Below are positions 57,896 through 64,000 of a DNA stretch of 64,000 bases, piece by piece. The position numbers and the translations under genes are program-made. Positions within the stretch are counted from its first letter, which is position 1; each line of letters starts with the position of its first letter. The notes below the pieces were generated by a model. The model saw only the letters and a list, made by a program, of their open reading frames with translations, did no database searches and was not told where the DNA came from. The stretch comes from Verticillium longisporum (lineage: Eukaryota; Ascomycota; Sordariomycetes; Glomerellales; Plectosphaerellaceae): assembly GCA_019188255.1 (NCBI GenBank), contig JAETXT010000004.1, positions 5,270,001 to 5,334,000 of the forward strand. The letters are read 5' to 3'.

Positions 57896-58505
57896 AAAAA
57901 TACTATAAAGCCCTATTATTATTATAATAGTCTATATATTTTATTATATATCTATTATATTTAGGATATATATTTAGAATATTTTCCTAAGGACTTTATA
58001 AAAGGGGGTTAATATTTCCTTTTAATTATTATATAAATAATTAATCTAGCTAATAAATCGTTTATAAATAATAATATAATTATAATAAGCTAATTTAATA
58101 TTATTAATAATTATCTATATATTCCTAATTCTATTCTATTAATAATTATTATTAATATATAATCGCTTCTAAAGAATATATATTATCTTATACTATTTAT
58201 CTAATATAATAATCGATTATCTCGTCCTATAATAAATCGCTACTCTATAGCTATAAATTTATATTATTATCTAGGGGAGGAAGGCTAATATAATCTATAA
58301 TTAATTATTAATCTAATAATATATAAAGGGCTAATCGTCGAGTAGCTTACTAGGACGAGGCCTTAAATATATTATTACTAGATAAAGAGTAAGAATAAAG
58401 TAAATATTATAAAGGCTCTTTATACCCCTTTATAATAGAAGAAATAAAGTCGTATACGAGCCTCCCTATAAACTAGCTGCTAAGGCGTAGCCTTAGCTTT
58501 ATAGC
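57896..58505. repeat. RIPed DNA, nothing recognised
   Basis: TA-rich; stops in all frames. It ends where normal composition resumes near 58.5 kb. Confidence 0.5.
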
Positions 58506-59235
58506 TTAGCCGGGTATAACCCGTAATACTAAGGAGCTCGCTAAAGATGTGAAGAGGCTGCCCTTGTGGTAGTTCGGCGCGCTGTTCAGCGGGGTGAGAG
58601 CTACCGCGAACGCCTGGTGGTCCTCCTCTTGAGCCAGTATCACTTCTTCTGATGCTTCTGCACCCTCAACCGCCGTTTCTTGGCATGCGCTTGACGAGTG
58701 GCGTCTGAGTGGCATAACTTCCGTGACTCGGACGACATGGGTCTCGTAGGCCCAGAAACGGGGACAAACTGTATTTGTGACTGCATTTTCGAGAGCTTGG
58801 CATTCGTAGTGGCGAGATTCTCCGAGAGGCTTCTTCGTCGCTGACATGGGATACCGATTGATCAAAAAGGAGGAAAAGAGTGGGAGACAACACATTCGTC
58901 AGCTGAAATGGACTTCAGGTACCTCCTACTTTAGCTCGTTCCACCACGCACAAGTCCGCTCCGCTGCCAAGACTTGCAACTACCAGTTTGGGAAGTAGGT
59001 ATCCACCTTTGGGCTCTACCTTGCGGTACGCAACGTGAGGCTTCAGGGCTTTTGTTATGGTGCTCTCCGGCAGAAATGGGAAATTGCCTTGCCCATTGTC
59101 TACGGGGATACTGGGGAATCGACTGATCCATTCGCTGTGCATAAGAGCCGCCTTCTTTTTAAGTAGCAGGTCTTGATCGTTGTCATCCTTTTGATTTCTC
59201 ATACGCAGATTGATTATGGAGGCTGTGAAGGCCAC
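58506..59235 (-). pseudogene. Decayed or fragmentary unrecognised gene
   Basis: Two minus-strand ORFs (59235-58915 and 58895-58506) may be exons of one gene: a GTACCT donor follows the first and CAG acceptors with a CTGAC branch-like word lie between. The first is mixed (MRNQKDDNDQDLLLKKK...ISRFPSIPVDNGQG), the second acidic (EGAEASEEVILAQEEDHQ). The downstream end runs into RIPed DNA. No family recognised. Confidence 0.25.
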
Positions 59236-59606
59236 GCGAGTCTCGGATTTTACGCAATCCCCGTTCGGTGAAGCAACTCCTCATCAATTTGAACGTGGGT
59301 GGGTTATTGTTACATCGTATCATTTATTTCGAATTCTTCTCATCAAACCTCAATAGCATTTTCGGTCCACGCTTCAGAGTGGCCGGCACAACAACATGTC
59401 GCCGAGGGGGACACCAGGTTCCAAAGTTCTCGATGAGGAGCTCAGATATTCATGTCGCTGATCTTTGTCGACTGCCGCATTACGGCGTGCATCTCGACTT
59501 CCGTGACGTAACCCTTGAACTTCCGAAGCGGTACACGTTTCTCAAAGCTGTGTTCCAATCATGTCAGCCACATACCGTAGGATCATTTGAGGACGTCACA
59601 GAAAGC
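59236..59606. other. Intergenic, no gene recognised
   Basis: Composition is normal; the plus-strand ORF over this region mostly overlaps the sugar-transporter gene in antisense and is not supported. Confidence 0.5.
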
Positions 59607-60985
59607 TTACAGCTCGTCAATTTCGGCAGGTGTGCGACGTGCGACCTCGGGAAGGATCAGCCAGGCAATGGCCACGGCGACAGTACCGGTGCCGGCGAAG
59701 CTGAAGGCCAATGTTAGTGGACAGGGCGGGTAATTCGGAAGCGTGACACCTTACAAGAAGGCGGTTTTGACGCCCCAGTGGGTATTGTCTCCAATGATCA
59801 TGATTGGAGTAGTGAAGCTGAACATGACCGAGATGGCGTTGGAAGCTGCAAGGGCCCATGCGGAGGTTCGGGCTCGGAGACGCTGCTGAGGCATTTCGGC
59901 GGCGTACGCATATCCGATGGATGAAGCACCAGTGGTGGAGAAGGTAGCCAAACAGGCGAAGAAGATCTACACCGTATGTCAGCCTTGTGAGGGGCATCAT
60001 GGCGTTCTGGCACTAGTCGGACTCACTAGAAGCGAACTCAAGGTCTTGTCGGTGTAATCAAAGCAACCAATGATGCCGAGAGACAAGACTGAAAGAACCG
60101 TGACCGCATAGGGGTAGACGGTGAGAGGGCGTCGACCGAGCTGATCAGTGAGGGTGGATGTGAGGATCATGGAGAGCAGCTGGACACTGGACAGGATAAC
60201 CGTCACGAGGAAGGGATTCTTGTTGCCGGCATATTGGACTACGCTGGTTAGTCTCACATCCTCGGCGTACCCAAGGTATCTCTTCAGAAAACGAAGGTAC
60301 TTACAGAAGTAGGTTGCGTAGGTGTTGAAAACGGCCAGGCCAACAAATTGTTGCGTCACCTTGGGCCAAGAACAGATGATGAAGCGAATCAGATTGCGAC
60401 CGCGGAAGACCTCCCACATGTCCTCTTCTTTATTCTTTGCCGCTAGATCGTTCTCCATCTGAATGGTAGCGTTCATGACGTTCTATTGCTCCAACGTTAG
60501 CAGCAAGCCCGCGCATCAAGCAATGTAGAGTTATCACTGACAATATGTTCTTGAACATCGAAACTTTCGACACCACGGTTGAAGACCTGAAGAGACTTGG
60601 AGGCCTTCTCGAACCTGCCCTTGCCGACGAGCCACCAAGGCGACTCTGGCAGAAGAATGAAGATGATTCCGGCAACCCCGACCATGGCCCACTGGAAAAT
60701 GTCAGCAATTGATTGCCTCCACGAATCAATCTATGTTACCTCACGTACCTGCGTGTAGATGGGAGTTTTGTAGTCGGTGGGGTCGGCGGCCTTAAGCTCG
60801 TAAAGAGCGACCGAGGCGAACAACTGCCCGAGAACGAACCAACTTGAGAATCACGGTCAGTTCAATTCATGAAGTTGGACACGAATATTAGAACAGGAGA
60901 CTCTACTCACAAAGTATAAGCATTGATGAAAACACCCCTAAGCTAGGTTGGGGCAACTTCGGCAAGCAGTGCTGCACCCCGACTA
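59607..60985 (-). pseudogene. MFS sugar transporter, 5' truncated (maltose/alpha-glucoside permease-like)
   Basis: Exons from the 5' side: about 60985-60911, 60842-60749, 60691-60542, 60482-60305, 60238-60027, 59966-59755 and 59700-59607. All introns are 54-68 nt with GT-AG ends and keep frame. The protein shows FVLGQLFAS, LLPESPWWLVGKGR (the sugar-porter motif after TM6), the central loop, FNTYATYFFQYAGNKNPF, DQLGRRPL, SIGYAYAAEMPQQRLR and VAVAIAWLILPEVARRTPAEIDEL-stop. It starts inside the fifth or sixth helix: the first visible exon (GAALLAEVAPT-stop-LRGVF) has a RIP-type stop and runs into RIPed DNA at about 60.99 kb. About the last two thirds of a transporter remain. Confidence 0.85.
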
Positions 60986-63757
60986 AATAAGTTAAATATA
61001 GGTATCGGATTTAGTTATTTAGTCCGCTGAATTCGATGGATTTAGTTATTTAGTCCTATTTATAAATATCTAATTTATTTAGTTAATAATAAAGCTATTA
61101 CGATAATTATTAGCCTACCTAAGACCTAGATTCTATAATATTAAGACGATTCGCTACTATCGAGCCTTAATATAACCCTCTTAGCTAAATTACTCCTCGA
61201 TAAAGCTAATTATTAAGGCATTAAAGCTCTTCTAGTATATTTAAAGCTATTCTTAACCTCTATAATATTAGAATTAGCTTCGAGAGGCTAAATGCCCTTT
61301 TATAGTTTACCGATATTGTAAATATTACTAAGATATTAAGGGCGAACTTACTAATAATAGGATATACTTCTTAGTAGCTTAACTATTAAATAATAGGGTC
61401 TTTAATAATAGAGTCCTATAAGAGATTAAAGCTAAGATATTTATTAAGCTTAGAATTAAGTATTAGAACTCTTTAACGCTTACTCTATACTTAATCGTTA
61501 AAGCTTATTAAGGGTATTATAGGCTAAAGGTCCTATAGCTATTTAAAGCTACTTTAGCTATAATCTCTTTAAAGATTTAAGGAGGATATAGAAGGAGAGT
61601 AGTATTAGCGCTCCTATTATTAATAGAGGCCCTATTATATATAATAAAGCTATATAAGCTATTCTAAGCTTAATTATTATATTTAAAGCTATTAATACTT
61701 AAAGCTAGGGTAGAGGATTATAATAGCTATATAGAGAGGGGACTCCTTAAGCTTTATATAATATTAATTTAATTTCTATTATATATTAATAATAGATAGA
61801 TAGAAATAGTAGTATAAGTCTTTAATAAAGGCCTTAAAATGCTATAATATATCTATATATTTATTATAGATATATTCTAGAAGTATTTAATTAATTAGAA
61901 GTAATATAAATCGTTTATTTCGCTAATACTATATTCGCCTATAAATATCTAAAGAGGCTTACCTTTCCTATTACTAGCTATTATTATTCGGATTATTAAA
62001 AAACGCTTTCTATTCCTTTATCCTCTCTAGGATATACTCTATTCTAACGAGAACCTCCTAGAGGGTACTATAGCTCCTATCTTTATTTTATCCTTATATT
62101 TATATTATCTATCGATAGAAGGGCTTAAGGGTAATATAAAGCTCTATTAAAAAGTATTAATCTTTAAGGAGGAGGTAATCTTTAATAGGAATTTATTTAT
62201 AGGGGTCGACTTTATATATATTTCTAATTAAGAAGTTTTAAATATTATTCTTCTTCTTTAAAACTTAGTTAAGTATTAAATATATTAAATTCTATTAAGT
62301 CTTATTATTTAATAATAATTAAAGCTTTATTATTATTTATTAATAGAGGAGGAACTCTTAATTTTAAGCTTCCTCTATTATAATATATTAGAAGTATTTA
62401 CTCTATTATAGAGAAGATCTTATTTATTTAATAATATTATAAAGCTTTCCTATTAGGCCCTTCTTCTATTAGAAGTATAGGATATTATTAGGATTATTAC
62501 TATTCTTAAGAGATTAAGACTCTTATTTAAACGTTTTACTATCTTTACTATAAAGGAATATATAATTAATAAAATTAAATATATAATTATAATATTATAA
62601 TTAATATTTAATAATATCTTTTTTATATAATTTAAAATAAAGAATATATAAGAGCTCGTAAATATAGGTATCGTTTATTAAAATATTATTAGAGACTAGA
62701 ATATTAATAAGATTAATAATATCCTAATTCCTAATAATATTTATAATAATATTAGCTATAAAAGTACCTATATAAGTACCTAGCTATTTATAAAGTACTA
62801 GGAGATATTATTATTATTACCTTTAGCTATTAATATAATATATAGATATTATAAATATCCTAAAGCGATTTAGAAAGGTCTAATAATCGTAAAAGAGATA
62901 AATATCTATTAAAGAAGCTTAAAGTTCCGTTTATATCTACTTCTTCTTCTATATAAAGACTTAATTAAATCTTATATATAGACTCCTTCGATTTTAAAAG
63001 AGGTTATTATATATATTCGGATTTAGATTTAATAATAAATAATATAAAAATAAATTATTAAAAACGTTAAATAGCTAATTTATATTAATAATAAAGCTAA
63101 AAATAAGCTCTTCTAGCCTTTCTATTCGAGCCCTTAATAAAATAATAGAATATTATAAATAAAGCGGAAGAGAAGTATTTAAAGAATTCTAGGAAATATC
63201 CTCTATTAAGGATCCCTCGAATATCCTATATCTCTTCCTTAAATAGAGGCTCGAAGAAGTTATTATAGAGGCTTTAAATAATATTAGATCCTATCTTTTA
63301 TTATAGAGATTATAGATCTAGGAGCTCTTATTAAAAGTATTCCTTTTATTAAAGAGCTCTATTATAAAGATCTTATAATCCTTAATCTAGCTTATATAGC
63401 CTCTAGAGCCCTTCTTTATAATGAGAATATCGAGGGTAAAACGGTAGCTATACTAAGTAGCTATAAGGAGGTCGGGATTAGAATAATTTAATTTAGAGAA
63501 CTAAGCGTAAATAGAGGTAAAGGGGCGGGTTCTAAAGATAATAAGAGATATATCGATAATAATAATAGTATAGGAATAGCCTTAAGGGTATAGGAGCTAT
63601 TATAGTAATATTATAAATAAGCTATATTAATAGAATTACTACGTTAATAGAATTATAATTTTAGGGGAATTACCCTAGATTCTAATACCCTATATATATA
63701 TAGGTATAAGCGTATTAGATGATATAAATAGAATCTTCTTTATAGATATTAATAGAA

Positions 63758-63827
63758 GCTAGTAGCCTAGTTAATTAAGATCTTTAATACCCTATTAGAG
63801 GCTATAGGTTCGAATCCTATTATTAGT
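63758..63827 (+). tRNA. tRNA-like sequence, RIPed, probably a pseudogene
   Basis: A T-arm with a perfect 5-bp stem (ATAGG/CCTAT) and loop TTCGAAT is followed by TATTAGT, which pairs over 7 bp (two wobbles) with GCTAGTA at 63758. A possible anticodon stem (TTTAA/TTAGA) lies between. The total of 70 nt lacks the usual linker after the acceptor, and position 33 is not T, so it is unlikely to be functional. It may be a tRNA pseudogene or part of a SINE. Confidence 0.35.
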
Positions 63828-63835
63828 ATTATTAT

Positions 63836-63868
63836 ACTATTAATAAGAGACTCCTTCTTATTAATAGT
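63836..63868. repeat. Hairpin next to the tRNA-like sequence
   Basis: ACTATTAATAAGA and TTCTTATTAATAGT form a 13-bp stem around a 6-7-nt loop. Confidence 0.7.
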
Positions 63869-63958
63869 ACGACTTTTTAATTAATCGGATAGGCCTTTTT
63901 ATAGGTCTTAGGGCTTAGAATAGCTATATTCTAGGCTTAAATATATATTTAAATATTG

Positions 63959-64000
63959 CCGCCACCAGCCATTTGCTTGATGAAACCTTTGTTCGAGACA
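63959..64000. other. Start of normal-composition DNA at the window edge
   Basis: The composition switches sharply from RIPed to normal at about 63958. The piece is too short to assign. Confidence 0.4.

Larger units (their letters stand above)
60986..63957. repeat. RIPed element body, unidentified
   Basis: It begins with an inverted repeat (GACTAAATAAGTTAAAT near 60979 against GATTTAGTTATTTAGTC near 61008) and a second direct copy of GATTTAGTTATTTAGTCC near 61038, probably transposon ends. The rest is TA-rich with stops in all frames; I could not identify a coding family. Confidence 0.45.

Noticed and set aside
1..64000. CRISPR arrays, bacterial operons, ribosomal RNA genes
   Set aside because: No regularly spaced repeats and no rRNA-like sequence were seen; the gene structure is eukaryotic.

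Overview
This window reads as a repeat-rich chromosome segment of a filamentous ascomycete fungus (Pezizomycotina-like). The evidence is short GT-AG introns of about 47-81 nt with CTAAC/CTGAC-type branch points, fungal-type metal transporters, Ty1/copia, Ty3/gypsy-chromodomain and Fot1/pogo elements, and very large AT-rich tracts. In those tracts old transposons carry almost only C-to-T and G-to-A changes in CpA/TpG context, the signature of repeat-induced point mutation (RIP). Species was not determined.

Layout. (1) 1-23.84 kb is a nested transposon block. A young, non-RIPed copia element (42-6492, TSD agatc) sits in a RIPed copia remnant. Beside it is a full-length RIPed copia relic of the same family on the minus strand (6561-20909), itself split by a non-RIPed chromodomain gypsy element (9137-15965). 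Further RIPed relics fill 20.9-23.84 kb. (2) 23.84-28.2 kb is a normal-composition island with an apparently intact four-exon Nramp metal transporter gene, a decayed second copy of its 3' end, and a decayed unrecognised ORF. (3) 28.2-35.7 kb has a hairpin cluster and two near-identical pogo/Fot1 DNA transposons in RIPed DNA. (4) 35.7-44.3 kb is a second island of mostly broken metal-homeostasis genes: an internally deleted heavy-metal P1B-ATPase relic, a RIP-damaged ZIP transporter, a RIP-damaged and N-terminally truncated Pca1/CrpA-like P1B-ATPase, a Ctr copper transporter that looks intact, and a chromodomain/AT-hook-like relic. (5) 44.3-58.5 kb is RIPed repeat DNA with another full-length copia relic (48993-56533), partial copies, a hAT-type MITE and a SINE-like insertion. 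(6) 58.5-61.0 kb holds decayed ORFs and the 3' part of a multi-exon MFS sugar transporter. (7) 61.0-63.96 kb is RIPed again, with a tRNA-like structure near the end.

The genes share one theme: Nramp (Mn/Fe uptake), ZIP (Zn uptake), Ctr (Cu uptake) and two P1B-ATPase remnants (Cu/Cd export) lie within 20 kb. This suggests a metal-homeostasis island that has been duplicated, invaded by transposons and largely inactivated by RIP; only Nramp and Ctr still look functional.

The most interesting signals are in the retroelements. Both the copia and the gypsy family carry a gene antisense to the 3' end of pol. In gypsy it is spliced (191 aa). In copia it is a 226-codon frame preserved at exactly 678 nt in two RIPed relics but lost from the young copy by a deletion of about 1 kb. 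The two gypsy LTRs differ by an exact GT...AG 61-nt segment. The copia leader contains two hairpins with compensatory stem changes. Gag of the gypsy element carries a Cys/His motif three times.
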